From Apiospora phragmitis (lineage: Eukaryota > Ascomycota > Sordariomycetes > Amphisphaeriales > Apiosporaceae), in the NCBI GenBank assembly GCA_038363925.1, contig JAQQWL010000005.1, positions 1,488,001 to 1,552,000 on the forward strand: 64,000 nucleotides of DNA, read 5' to 3'. The translations under genes were made by a program, and so were the position numbers. Below are positions 1 through 10,494 of this stretch, piece by piece. A model generated the notes under the pieces. It did no database searches. It was not told where the DNA came from and saw only the letters and a program-made list of their open reading frames with translations. Position 1 is the stretch's first letter; each line of letters starts with the position of its first letter.

Positions 1-1038
1 GCGGAAGGGGAGATAGCAGATATAGATGACCAGCTACGTAAGTTTATATATTTCAAAAAATGCATCGATTGTAGAATATATATGGTCACTTCTCCGCAAG
101 GGTATGTATGGGGGCGGCCCCTTCTTCCAATTCCATTCAAGGGGCTTCCTTTCTGTGTCCACGTGGTTTGGTCACTGGGGACTACCTCAAACCTTTTTCA
201 TACCTCGGGCTGTGACCTTCTCGAAAATCTCACTCACGATTGGCATCGTTGAGTCAACTACTTCCTACCGTCTTGATATGCAGAAACCCTGGATACTGGG
301 GCTCACGCATCGCTCACAGTGCAGTAAATTCACTCTATAGCACTACTACTCATCCATATTTTCAAGACTGGCTTAGATTATTATCTATTCGGCTGGAACA
401 CTCTCAGGCCATTCATTAACTAGAGCTCAATCTTCTTTTCTTTGCCTTCTTCTTGTCTACTGTCTAATAGCACCAAAATCCTCGCCGAGAAGACCACCCT
501 CGCCGAGAGGAATATACCCTCGCCAAAAGGAATATACCCTCGTTGTAAAGAACACCCTCGCCGAGAATACCATCGTCGCCGAGAAGATATCATTATCGGC
601 GAGAAGCACATTGCAAGGTCGTCCATCCTCTGGCAGGAACAGAAGATCATGAGAAAAGATGTGTTCATTAATCCTTCCATCCCTTGCGCCGGCTAATGGT
701 GACATAAGTAGCTTTCTTTGCCAATGGAATAAGGGTAGGTTTCCTCTTGTAGACGTTTCCAAACTGGAAAGTCCAGATCCGCATTCGCAATTCTTTATAT
801 GCTGCCCCTTGCCTGAACCCTTTTAGCACATTGTGCGATGCCCAGCCGCCATCACGTCTATGCTGAGCTCCGTAAAGCCAGCCCGAGTAAAATCAATATG
901 CCCCTATCAATTCTCGCCTCGAACGCCCATACAATGAATGCCCCTGAAAAAGGATTGCCCACGTACGCCATCCATGTCGCAAATGTAAACACATTTGTAT
1001 CGCCGCTACCAACTCGATCAACGAACACGGCCCCTGTT
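1..1038. other. intergenic region with a short minisatellite
   Basis: No reading frame here looks like a real gene; all are short and none resembles a known family. The only structure I see is the imperfect 18-20 bp repeat array listed separately. The right part is the 3' flank of the R3H-SUZ gene on the minus strand. Confidence 0.5.
480..609. repeat. imperfect minisatellite, about seven 18-20 bp units
   Basis: About seven units follow the core CCTCGCCGAGAAGAATAC with substitutions and 2-nt length changes. Units start near 480, 498, 518, 538, 556, 574 and 594. Both strands stay open across it, so small frames here are by-products of the repeat. Confidence 0.65.
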
Positions 1039-3810
1039 CTACGAGGTTCCAGTGGGTGGTTTTTGGGGTAGAGTGGCTGGGTTGCCGTAGTTGGGCAATG
1101 TGGAATAGCCGGGTTGGTGGTTATGGCCGTTCATGGGCTGGGGTAGCCCCATGTTCTTGTGCTGCATAGGATGACCCATTTGCTGTGGCATGTGAGAGTT
1201 CATCTGTGGTGGCATCTGAGGCATATGAGTAGCCGGATGCTGTTGCATATGCTGTGGAGGGGTTGCGTGCGGGTGGTAAGCTGGCAACGAGTTGCTGGAA
1301 CTCTGACGGCTCATACCATAGCTAGGTGGGCCACCCATATAGGGCTGGGGGGCTGGAGAGCTGTATCCGTTATAATTCATGTGTGGCGAACTGATCTGGG
1401 GACTACCATGTGGAGCGCCCATACTGTAGGGTGCCATAGGTGGCTGCGCGTGGTTCATTCCGTTACTTGGGACGAACGACTGCGTTTTGGGGTTAAAAGC
1501 GTGGCGGTTATAGCTGCCCGGAATAGGATGCTGGCTTTTCGGGTCATGAGGATTGACATTAACAGGCAACTGACCGAAAGCATAGGGTATCCCAAGGGGG
1601 CCGACATTGCTTTGGGATTGGGGACCTCGAGTGGCTGGTTGCTGGTAAGGCGCCGGGACGGGGGATGGAGCAGGCGGGTAAGCAGGCTGTTGCTGCCAGG
1701 CAGGCTGGGCAGGTATGGGTTGCATGGGAGAGCCATACCCGGGCATAGACCCGTTGCTTGGCGGGTAGCGCTGCTGTGAAGGCTGAGGCGGCTGAGGCGG
1801 ATACTGTTAGCAGGTTAGCAAACCATATTTACTCTAGAAGGGTGGAGGGAGACATGCTGTCGGCATTGGACCATACGGAGGATATCCGCTCATGGGACCT
1901 TGGGGCATCATCTGCGGATACGCGGGGCCTGGCTGGGGGTAACCTTGTGGCATGGGGGCCTGGTAGGGTTGCTGGATCTGACCGTTGTACGGCATATTGC
2001 CGACTGCGACGTACTGTCCAGTCTGGGCCCAGCTTGGCTGGTTAGGGTTGGTCCCGTAATAGGGTGTGTACTGAGATCGGGAATCGAAGCTCTCCGAATC
2101 GTCGCGTCGTTGCTTGCCCGTCTTACCACGCCTCCCTAGATTGGACTTTTCCTTGCCCGAGACAGAACTGGCTCGGGACATGCCATTTGCATCCTCGGTT
2201 TCTGGATCCGGTTAGCTAGAGAAGATGTACAATGTCCAAATAGGGATTTACCAGGTGTAGACTCTCCAGTCTTCTCTGAATTGCCAAAAATGCGCTCTCG
2301 TGCTTTGTTGTAAGCCTCCTCGCGCTGCTCTCGCGTGAGCCTACAAGTGTTAGCCAGAAGTAGCTGAAACGAGGGGACCAGGAGGGACATACTTGTAATT
2401 GATGCCATTGTTCTTCTTCTCACCATCGCTGCCCACTTCAGAAGTGCCTTTCGAGGGGCTGTTGCTGGCATTCCCAGAGTCTTCACCACGACGCATGATC
2501 TTCTTGGGCAAAAGCACTGGCGGCGTGCTACTGCTGTTAGTTTCGGCAGCGGTGCCAACGATACTTGCCAGCGACGGTGGGGACCCTGCAAAAGGGAGTT
2601 CTATAGATGCGCACAGCACCTTGTACCGCTTCGAATGAATGGGTCATGTGGTAGTAATCCGCCAGTTTGTGTGTAAGCATACGGCAGAACGAGTTGTTCG
2701 GTGGTAAATCCATGTAGGGCTCCCTAGGCAAAAATATTAACAAACTGTTACAACAACCTACAAGCTCAGGACTTACTTGGAAGATTGGACGAAGTTGATG
2801 ACGTCCTGTTCCAAACGAAGCAAGAAGAGGCGATCCTTTGGTGATGCCATGGCTTCAAGCAGTTTCTCGTCCGGGTTTTGGGCGTACATTGAGTTAAACG
2901 CATCGGGGTTTTGCGAAACATTGGCCAAGATTTGCTGCTTCTCAGCAGGGGGCGGTATCCCCGAAGAGTTACTTTGGGGAGTGACGACGCCCTGTTCTAC
3001 AACCACCTCAGGGAGTAGTTGAATGATTCGCTTCTCCGGCATATCTCCAAGCCGCAGACGGTGCACGCGTGCGTTTTCGGAGCCCATCCTCGAGGCGGTC
3101 ATCTGCGAGCCCCGGACTGAAAAGGCCTCGTCATCTTCGGCCGCCTTCACACTAGCGCTGTCGTCTGGACGAAGCGACTCCTTCTCGTCCAGGGCAAAGG
3201 TGGTACCAGAAGTAATGCTCTTTCCGTCGAGACTGGGCGCTTTAGTACCGATCTCTGAGTTCGAATCAGCCCTTTGTGACACCTCGTCGGATACGGCTGT
3301 ATTACTATCGACTTTGCTATGAGAGTCGCCAGGGGCGAGATTCGACGAGCCGTTGACGACAAGGCTAGGTGTAGATGCTGGGTTGAAAGCTTTGGAGGAT
3401 AGGCTGAGATCATTAATGTTTTGCGTGACCTTGACAGTTGCATCGGTCGACTTTCGCTCGTCCCGAGAATCTTTTTGAGCAGCTTCAGGAGTACCCTGGT
3501 GCATCGCTGACTTGACGACCACGGTAGGGCTGACCGCCTTTGGTGCCGTTACGGCAGGACTCTTGGCAGCACCGGCAGGAGTGCCGGCAGACGAAATGCG
3601 ACGATTCTCCGTCGAGGCAGGAACAGCAACTCGCTGTGCTGTAGATGGAGCCATGTTTTCCTTAGCACCAGACGCTGCCACCTGGTACCGTATTAGTCTT
3701 AGGAGGCAGCAGGATAAATAGCTGCTATGCGATAAAGTAGCAGAGCATAGAGCAACCGAGCAAGAGCTTACCTTAGCAAAAGAGAGCTTCTCCGTTCCAA
3801 CCGTCGCCAT
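1039..3810 (-). CDS. R3H and SUZ domain RNA-binding protein (six exons, one apparent frameshift)
   Basis: Cytoplasmic RNA-binding protein of the R3H-SUZ family (animal relatives R3HDM1/2 and Drosophila encore), probably acting in mRNA control. Exons: 3810-3772, 3681-2777, 2723-2393, 2340-2252, 2201-1858 and 1803-1039. After a Ser/Thr-rich N-terminus, the R3H domain (about residues 315-362) shows LPPNNSFCRMLTHKLADYY and RIYRTPFCR. The SUZ domain follows at about 425-455 (LTREQREEAYNKARERIFG), and the rest is a Pro/Gln/Tyr-rich tail. Start is the ATG at 3810; an upstream TTG adds eight codons but is not needed. Between RTPFCR and PPSLASIVG the frame shifts by one base at the G4 run 2579-2582; without that base the spliced protein is about 823 residues. 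The fifth intron uses a GC donor (GCATGT) at 1857. The domain assignment is firm; the exact molecular role is not known from sequence. Confidence 0.9.
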
Positions 3811-6591
3811 CTGCGCAATAATATCGATGAGCAAGTAATTGCTCTGTTGCAGATCAGACTGATAGTCTGCAAGTACTACTTTGTCGAGTAAATGGGTGGA
3901 AATCTTGGGCTGCCGCCGAATCCTCGATTAGGACTGCGACAACGAATAAGACGTCAAAAAGGTAGCGCTGGTTTCCTTAGGTGCGCACCAAACGGCAGCG
4001 CACGAGACACAATGCAGTATTGACAACAACTCAGAAAAGGAAATGGATCGAAGAGGCCCTCGGGAGAGACAGAATACAGTTGCTCATTGTCGTAATGGGT
4101 ATATTGAGTCGTAAGCAGTCGTGTGTCGTCGTGAGAAGGCCGGATGTGGAGGCAAGGGCCTGATTGTAGGCGATATCGACCAAATCTGTGCCGGAGTCGG
4201 TGGGTGACTGGTCAGGCTGCCAGGAGGGATACGCCAGAAGACTTGACTTCTGCACGGTGTCGGATCGAAATCGAAGGCAGGACGTGACGTCTCGCCTTGG
4301 TTTGAGAGGATCGTAGGTGTACTGGAGATAGGTGCGGTGTGGTGCAGGCTCTCGGAGTCGCAAACAAGTCGCAAGTAGGTGCAATCTGGATATGGCACAA
4401 TTTGCTGCTGAGGGTGATGCGCCGGGAAAGTTAGTCCAAGTGAGGAGGTCGGTAAATTGGTAATCAGGTATGACACTGGCGCCTACCCGGGGTTTAATAA
4501 GAACCCCAAGACAAAAAGAATGACAGCCAGAGCGAGGTTGATTTAAGAAGAAGAAACCCGGATTGAGTTTGGGAGTTGGTGAATGAACGAACAGGCAGTA
4601 TGTGACCGAAATAGAGGAAGTGGGAGAGGTTCCAACTTTGGACGTACTTGAGCTTTTACCAGGTGTACTTGTACATGTAGGTTAGGTAGGTGGTAGCTCG
4701 GGGGATGGTGGGTGGGATCGATTTTGAGTGGGAAGGCTGAGAGGTTAAAGTTTACAGCAGAATGTACCTTTCCCAACTGTAACCTAAGCTGGCTGGTAGG
4801 TCTGCAGGCCTATGATGCTATGCTCTGCTAGGCACCTAGGCCTACAGCACTAGGACTGCGGTTAATGGGGGCCGCCCACAGGAAGACCAAACCCGTATCC
4901 GTCCTGCCAGTGCTGCTGCGTGTACTACCACTGTCCGCCCTCCTCATCTGCACTGCACACACAGACATGCGACGGGATTCGGCTCGCGGGGCGGAGCGTG
5001 TTGCTTCATGCCCACCGAGCGAAACAAGTAATTGAACGAGCCGTTCTGACAACCTCCCAGGATCTGACAGTCAGACCACACTTCTGGCTGTATGACGGCA
5101 AGGCACAAACTGGATTCGTGCTACCACAGCTGAAAATGAACATCAAACAGGGCCGAATTGGGATGAGGTTCTGGGATGGGTTTTATTTTTGACGATACAG
5201 GGGACGAAAGCGAAGGGGCACAGACGACTTCAATACCTAGCATCCAGTCCTCTGTTCTAGAATGAAGCAAATAAAGCAACGAAATGTACCGACTTACCTG
5301 ATTAATATGCTGTACCAATTGTGTTGGTTTGGATATCGACACACTTTCAATACCGTTTGAATAGTGTCACACCCGTGCTCTCTCTACTGTACTAGAGACA
5401 TGCACTCCAGTTTAGTAGAGACGGGATGAACAGACAGAGCCTTCACCACACAATTCTCATCCACTTGCTGATGCTGCTGCTGAGCCTGTCGTCGGTTGTG
5501 GTTAGCTGACAAGCGGGCGCTAAAAAGGGTCAAGCGAGGTTCAGAGGCTCACTTGTTTTTATTTAGAACAAGAATCGTCTGCCGGCAGACCCCTGGATGT
5601 AGAACCGCCGTAAGATGGGGTAACAAGGTGGTGTGGCTGTTACCACTTCCACTTACCTGAGGTCTATGTATATATCGGCTCGAGCTGCTCCGATTATAAT
5701 TTATATGTCATGTAGTACATAAATCTAATACTATCAGCCTTTGAAGTTTTCAAAGGTTTACCGAAAGCTCAATTTTTCTTCTATGCATGTTCTACGGGGA
5801 TCTAAGCTGGCTGTGTGCATTTTTTTTTTATCTCGAGGAGCACGAGCCGGTTGGCTTGCAGATGGAACCTTGCGTTGTTGGTCCTTGCTATACTTTAGGA
5901 CTTGGCTCGTGGCTATACACGTACGGAGTACAGCCCGGTATACTGCTACATAAATAGGTGGTCTGGGATATCAGCCCGCATCTATGCTGCAGAATATCAC
6001 GAGAGACGTATTTCCGGTAACGGGACAAGAGGGTTCCGATGATGGACAGCCATGACCTGGGGGAGGGCTGAAGGCTGAAGCAAATGACTAAGGCAGTGGG
6101 GCAATTTGCAACGGGTGACGGGCTGGCGGGTGATTCGGAATCGTGTTTCAATCTCTCCAGTTCTAAACATTTTGGAACGAGGTCATCGCTTTCGCTACAG
6201 GTCATATCCTTGCCTCTATAATGATTACACCTCTGCCCCTTTACCATTCGTGAGAATACATACTATTACGGGCAGGCAGGCAGATGCATAGTCTACATGG
6301 ACCTTGGTTTATAGCTGAGCTTGAGTCGACCCTTAGCTTCGACTTTCTCAATGTCACGAGGCCTTCAATATTGGCTGGACCTGTGGTTTTGCGGATGCAA
6401 CTTTTCTACACGTAGCCACGAATCTAGCAACTCCAACAGCTATCCTCTCGAGGGATATGTAGAGAAGTAGCATAATTGAGAAAATGGGTATCATTCTTTG
6501 GGACTCAGCGAACCAGAGTCAGGTTTCCTTTACCAGACGCCAGACCATGCATTATATAAAAATCACTCAATATTAGGGAACCAGCGTCGCC
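3811..6591. other. 2.8-kb intergenic region, upstream of the R3H-SUZ gene
   Basis: This should hold the promoter and any 5' UTR of the R3H-SUZ gene and the 3' flank of the cwf18 gene. Open frames at 4031-4476 (minus) are Pro/Ser/Thr-rich without family resemblance. I see no RNA gene, repeat or mobile element. Confidence 0.5.
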
Positions 6592-7207
6592 TTATACATC
6601 CTCTTCTGCTCGCTCTCGGCTTTCTTCTTCTTGCTCTTCCCGTTCCCGTACTCTCATGGCCTCGACCAGCGCGACGCCATCTAAGCCGACCGCCTCTCCG
6701 TTCCCATCCGCGTCTGGAACCGTCTTCTGCTTCTCGGTGTTTTTGGCTTTGGCTATGCGCTCGCGCACCAGCTTGGCAATGGCGTTGTCCGTCGTCACGT
6801 TGAGAATCTCCAGCTTCTTGTCCAGATCCCTCTTGAGATCCCAGTTCGGCTTCTTGGGCTGGAGCTTGAACAGATCGATGCCCTTATCCGCCTCGGCCGC
6901 CTCCTCCAGCGCTTTCTGTCGTATTTGCACCTCGACTTCCGCCGCCTGCTCCTCTAGGGTCGGGCCCTCCATGCCCAGGGTCGGAGGGGCCTCGAAGCCG
7001 AGCTTGGGGGCTTTTGCTTCGGCATCGTAGTTGCGTCCCCGAAAGATGGAGCTTGGCGACGTCTGGCTCTGTAGGTGGTGAAGGTGACCGTGCTGACTCG
7101 GGCGGTGCTATTTCGTCGGCGGGCTGTTTGCGCTTGAGGGTCTTGAGCTTGGCCAGACGTGCTTTTCGGTCGTCAGCCGCGGCGCCGAGGCTGGCTTGTG
7201 TTGACAT
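6592..7207 (-). CDS. cwf18: pre-mRNA-splicing factor Cwf18 (CCDC12 family), apparent frameshift
   Basis: Small coiled-coil protein of the Prp19/CWC (NineTeen-associated) complex of the spliceosome; human relative CCDC12. The N-terminal part has the basic KARLAKLKTLKRKQP stretch. The C-terminal part has the family signature KPNWDLKRDLDKKLEIL followed by the helix AIAKLVRERIAKAK. The two halves lie in different frames. The break is at the C4 run 7037-7040 (coding ...KLHLSG then RNYDAEAKAP...), where one base fewer restores one frame of about 204 residues. Start is the ATG at 7207 (MSTQAS); no intron is needed. The C-terminus is acidic (REREEQEEESRERAEEDV). It is divergent from the PPR gene, with 510 bp between starts. 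Family is sure; the frameshift is probably an assembly error because the gene is conserved. Confidence 0.88.
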
Positions 7208-7717
7208 GGTGCTAACGGTTGTAGAAGATGCAAAGTTGATAGCTGTTTACACGCGCTTCTGAATAGAAAGTAATCAAGTTGTCGTCTGGGTTCAGCCGCT
7301 GTGCGAGTGTACAAGCTATGGAGGCGTTGGTGGCTTGGTTGTGGTGCAAACAATAATAAATGCGCTGAAGACCAGGAGCTGCCAGCCGCGAACTGCAATT
7401 CGATAAGGCGTGATAAGGCTTTTGGCGGCGGTTCCACCTACAAGTCGCGCCCCAATGAAATTCCCAAGACCCCGGTTTGCAGGCTCCATATCTTTTTATA
7501 CAGCTTCATGTCCGTCCGTATCCGTACATAGATCATAATTGACGTATCGTAGTAATACCTTCTTTTTCGGTCAATTAGGCCTGTCTTCACCTTTGTTCTC
7601 ACGAGGCGATTAATATTACACGTCGAGTAATGCGAACATGTGTATTATAGCCGTACGGCAATATATCTACCCTCCTTGAAAACACCACCCAACCGAACTA
7701 TTCGGATCTGGCACGCC
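7208..7717. promoter_or_regulatory. shared divergent promoter region of cwf18 and the PPR gene
   Basis: 510 bp between two outward-facing start codons. I see no clear TATA box or known operator. The GTG at 7640 could extend the PPR frame in theory, but the ATG at 7718 is the better start. Confidence 0.4.
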
Positions 7718-10258
7718 ATGCGAACTCCCTTCATATGTCGCCAATGTCTGTCCCGCCTTCAGCATGGCCCCGCCAGATCGCAACGCATACTACGCTCAGC
7801 ATATCACGACCTCGCCCGAACCGATCAAGCTGAGACGACAGTATGGCCCCCTCCAAACATAAACAATGCCAGGTTCGATGCGGGTGCAGCAGACGGAGGA
7901 AGCTCAGGTTCGAGCGATTTGAGCCCCGACAGTCAACATAACCTTTTCAGACGATATATACCTGAGTCGAAGAGCCACGTCGGGCTTGCCTCTGGAAACA
8001 ACCCCAGGCTTCGGTTAAAACGACAAATCCTAGACACACGCGGCAATCTCGACTATCTACAGGATACACTGGCCGACACCTATGGATTATCCAGGCCTGC
8101 CGCTTGTGATGCAATCGCTCAGTTAAAGCGGTTATTATTTGGCTGTAATCCACTGCATGTATCGGATCGACTGGGTGCATTCGATACTTGGAAAGCTGAG
8201 TACGCTTCCGTACTGTATGCGTCGTTACGAGACCCATTACTCCGGCCAACCACTTCCGAGAGCCCAGAATGGGCCGCGCTCTCCCATGATCAAGATGTAT
8301 CGGTGGAATCTATGAGGACCACTTGGCTTGAAATCGACCAAGCTCAGAGGGAGATGAATTGGGGGCGCATGATAATCTCGGCGCTACAGGTCAATCCCAA
8401 ACTGCTTATGCCTTTACTCCAGGCTACATATGATGCTTCTTGGTCACCAAGTTATATCATTGAAGATGTGTCTCGGCTACTCTCCCGTCGCGCCAAGGTA
8501 TTAGGGGCATCTGATCGACAATCATTTGTCGATCTTGTGTTCTTCTTGCTCAACTCCAGTCCCAAAGGATATCTAGTGTTAGGTGAAGATGTTCTAGCCA
8601 GCGTCACATCTTGGGCAAAGTTGGAACAAGTCGTTGAGATATTTCAGTACCTGCGCTCGAGTATGCCCAAGCTTACCTCCCACACATTGCTACATCTCGC
8701 AGCCAGATTTGCTTCCAGCTCTGATCACAAGGTCTTGGCTGCCGAGATACTGTGCTATATGACAGAACTAGACGGATTTGATATTAACTCTCCGGCGGCT
8801 GCTAGCGTCTGCACGAGTCTCTTGAACGTGGAAAGGGGGTTGCCAGCCCCCCAAGGCGATGCGGCACCTGATCGTCTGTTCAAAACGCTTTTGGAGCATG
8901 GGTTGCGGCCGAATCTCCTGAACTTTACAGCCTTGATGAGAAATTTTGCCGTCTCCGGGTATCTGGAGACGGCATGGACTGTCTTCGAGCTACTTGGTCA
9001 ACATGGAATCGAAGCGGACGATGAGGTTTACTCGATTCTGTTGAATGCTTCTAAGAAAGAGAATGACTTGCCCTCGATTCGCCGGGTTATAGATTCTGTG
9101 AATGTGCAAGATCGGGGCAGACCCTGGAACGTCAACACCGCAAATCACCTTCTTGATATCTTGTATCGCGACAACGAGGCACAGAATGAAGTCAGACGGG
9201 CCCAGCGCAAGCGCAACAACGCCTTCCGACTAATGCTGCAACTGTACGCCAAGTTATTCCGGCTGCGCCCTCTGCAGAAGTTCCTCCCGTTCGAGATAGA
9301 AGAGCTGCTCCTGTGGCAGGGGCCGTCCGGCAGGTATTCAACCGCGACCACGCGGATGATCAGTGCCGTGCCTCCACAGACAATACCATTACTCGCGGAT
9401 CCGGACAGCACCACCCTCACCCTCATGATCACTGCTCATTACCGGTCTATGGAGAAACCAAAACAGGTCTTCCAAACCTACAAACACTACAATGAGCTGC
9501 TAGCAAGGAGGGATTCGCACGCAACGGCCATTGCGCAACAACACAGTACCTTGGTCTATGACATGTTTCTGAAGGCCATCATGCAGTTCCGGCCGTACCT
9601 CGGCTACGCCGTGCGCACCGTTCAGGACATGCTCATCAGTGCCGAAGAGGAGGAGGAAGCCCGGCGCGAACGCGAACGCCAGCACGGCGGCACCACCATT
9701 AGTAATGATGTCGCCAAGAAGTACCCTTATCCGTCCGTCTACACATGGACCACGCTCATCAACGGCTTCCGCAACCACCGTCTGCCCGAACCCGCCTTCT
9801 CGATCCTCCGCATGATGGTCCACGAGGGCCGCGTCCAGCCCAACACGGTGACCTGGAACGCGCTGATCGGGGCCTACGCCCGCGTCGGCGACGCTGTGAG
9901 CGCCGTCCGGACCATGCGCTACCTCGAGGCCGCCGGGTTCCAGCCGGACCACTACACGGTCCGCGCCATGGAGTCGCTGCCGCTGAAGGCCCGCGAGCAG
10001 GCCGTCGAGCTGCTCGAGGCCTCTCAGTTCCAGTCCCTGGACCAGGTCAGGGCCGACCTTGCCAAGTTGGGAATCCATACGACAGTGCCGGCATCATCGT
10101 CTGCGTCTGCTGCGCCGGGGTCGGAGCCACCCCTGGCCGACGCGAGATGGCTACCTGCCACTGCTGTTGCGGGGGACACAATACCCTCCACCGGTGTCGA
10201 TGATGGCTCATTTCGTCTTCACGGCATGTCTAAATATGAATATGCGCGAGCCAGGTGA
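7718..10258 (+). CDS. mitochondrial pentatricopeptide repeat (PPR) protein
   Basis: Intronless gene of about 846 residues. The start is placed at ATG 7718, which gives an Arg-rich mitochondrial presequence-like N-terminus (MRTPFICRQCLSRLQ). PPR-type helix pairs are clearest at about residues 405-450 (RPNLLNFTALMRNFAVSGY) and again near the C-terminus (YTWTTLINGFRNHRLPEPA and NTVTWNALIGAYARVGDA). Fungal PPR proteins of this layout bind organelle transcripts and act in mitochondrial RNA stability, processing or translation. The specific target cannot be told here. The 3' third is clearly more GC-rich than the rest. Stop is TGA at 10256-10258. Confidence 0.88.
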   Translation: MRTPFICRQCLSRLQHGPARSQRILRSAYHDLARTDQAETTVWPPPNINNARFDAGAADGGSSGSSDLSPDSQHNLFRRYIPESKSHVGLASGNNPRLRLKRQILDTRGNLDYLQDTLADTYGLSRPAACDAIAQLKRLLFGCNPLHVSDRLGAFDTWKAEYASVLYASLRDPLLRPTTSESPEWAALSHDQDVSVESMRTTWLEIDQAQREMNWGRMIISALQVNPKLLMPLLQATYDASWSPSYIIEDVSRLLSRRAKVLGASDRQSFVDLVFFLLNSSPKGYLVLGEDVLASVTSWAKLEQVVEIFQYLRSSMPKLTSHTLLHLAARFASSSDHKVLAAEILCYMTELDGFDINSPAAASVCTSLLNVERGLPAPQGDAAPDRLFKTLLEHGLRPNLLNFTALMRNFAVSGYLETAWTVFELLGQHGIEADDEVYSILLNASKKENDLPSIRRVIDSVNVQDRGRPWNVNTANHLLDILYRDNEAQNEVRRAQRKRNNAFRLMLQLYAKLFRLRPLQKFLPFEIEELLLWQGPSGRYSTATTRMISAVPPQTIPLLADPDSTTLTLMITAHYRSMEKPKQVFQTYKHYNELLARRDSHATAIAQQHSTLVYDMFLKAIMQFRPYLGYAVRTVQDMLISAEEEEEARRERERQHGGTTISNDVAKKYPYPSVYTWTTLINGFRNHRLPEPAFSILRMMVHEGRVQPNTVTWNALIGAYARVGDAVSAVRTMRYLEAAGFQPDHYTVRAMESLPLKAREQAVELLEASQFQSLDQVRADLAKLGIHTTVPASSSASAAPGSEPPLADARWLPATAVAGDTIPSTGVDDGSFRLHGMSKYEYARAR

Positions 10259-10494
10259 GAAAGACCAGGCGATATCCGATATATAGGTATATAAAACGAC
10301 GGAGACGTACATAACGCCTCGCCTCATATAGAAGATCGATCGAGTGTAGAAATAGACAGTGATACCCATCAACCACAATCATTGGTTTCCCTCTAACATT
10401 TCGAGATGGAATTCGTCCAAATCCAGGGAAACAGGAAAATAGGAACAGTCGGGTTCAGATACAGGAAGGATATCAAACACAATGGGGATATTCC

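Noticed and set aside
2570..2590. programmed +1 frameshift in the R3H-SUZ gene
   Set aside because: The same shift at G/C runs in four other places makes run-length error far more likely.
4031..4476. minus-strand open frames upstream of the R3H-SUZ gene
   Set aside because: No motif, no splice continuation, overlapping frames of similar length.
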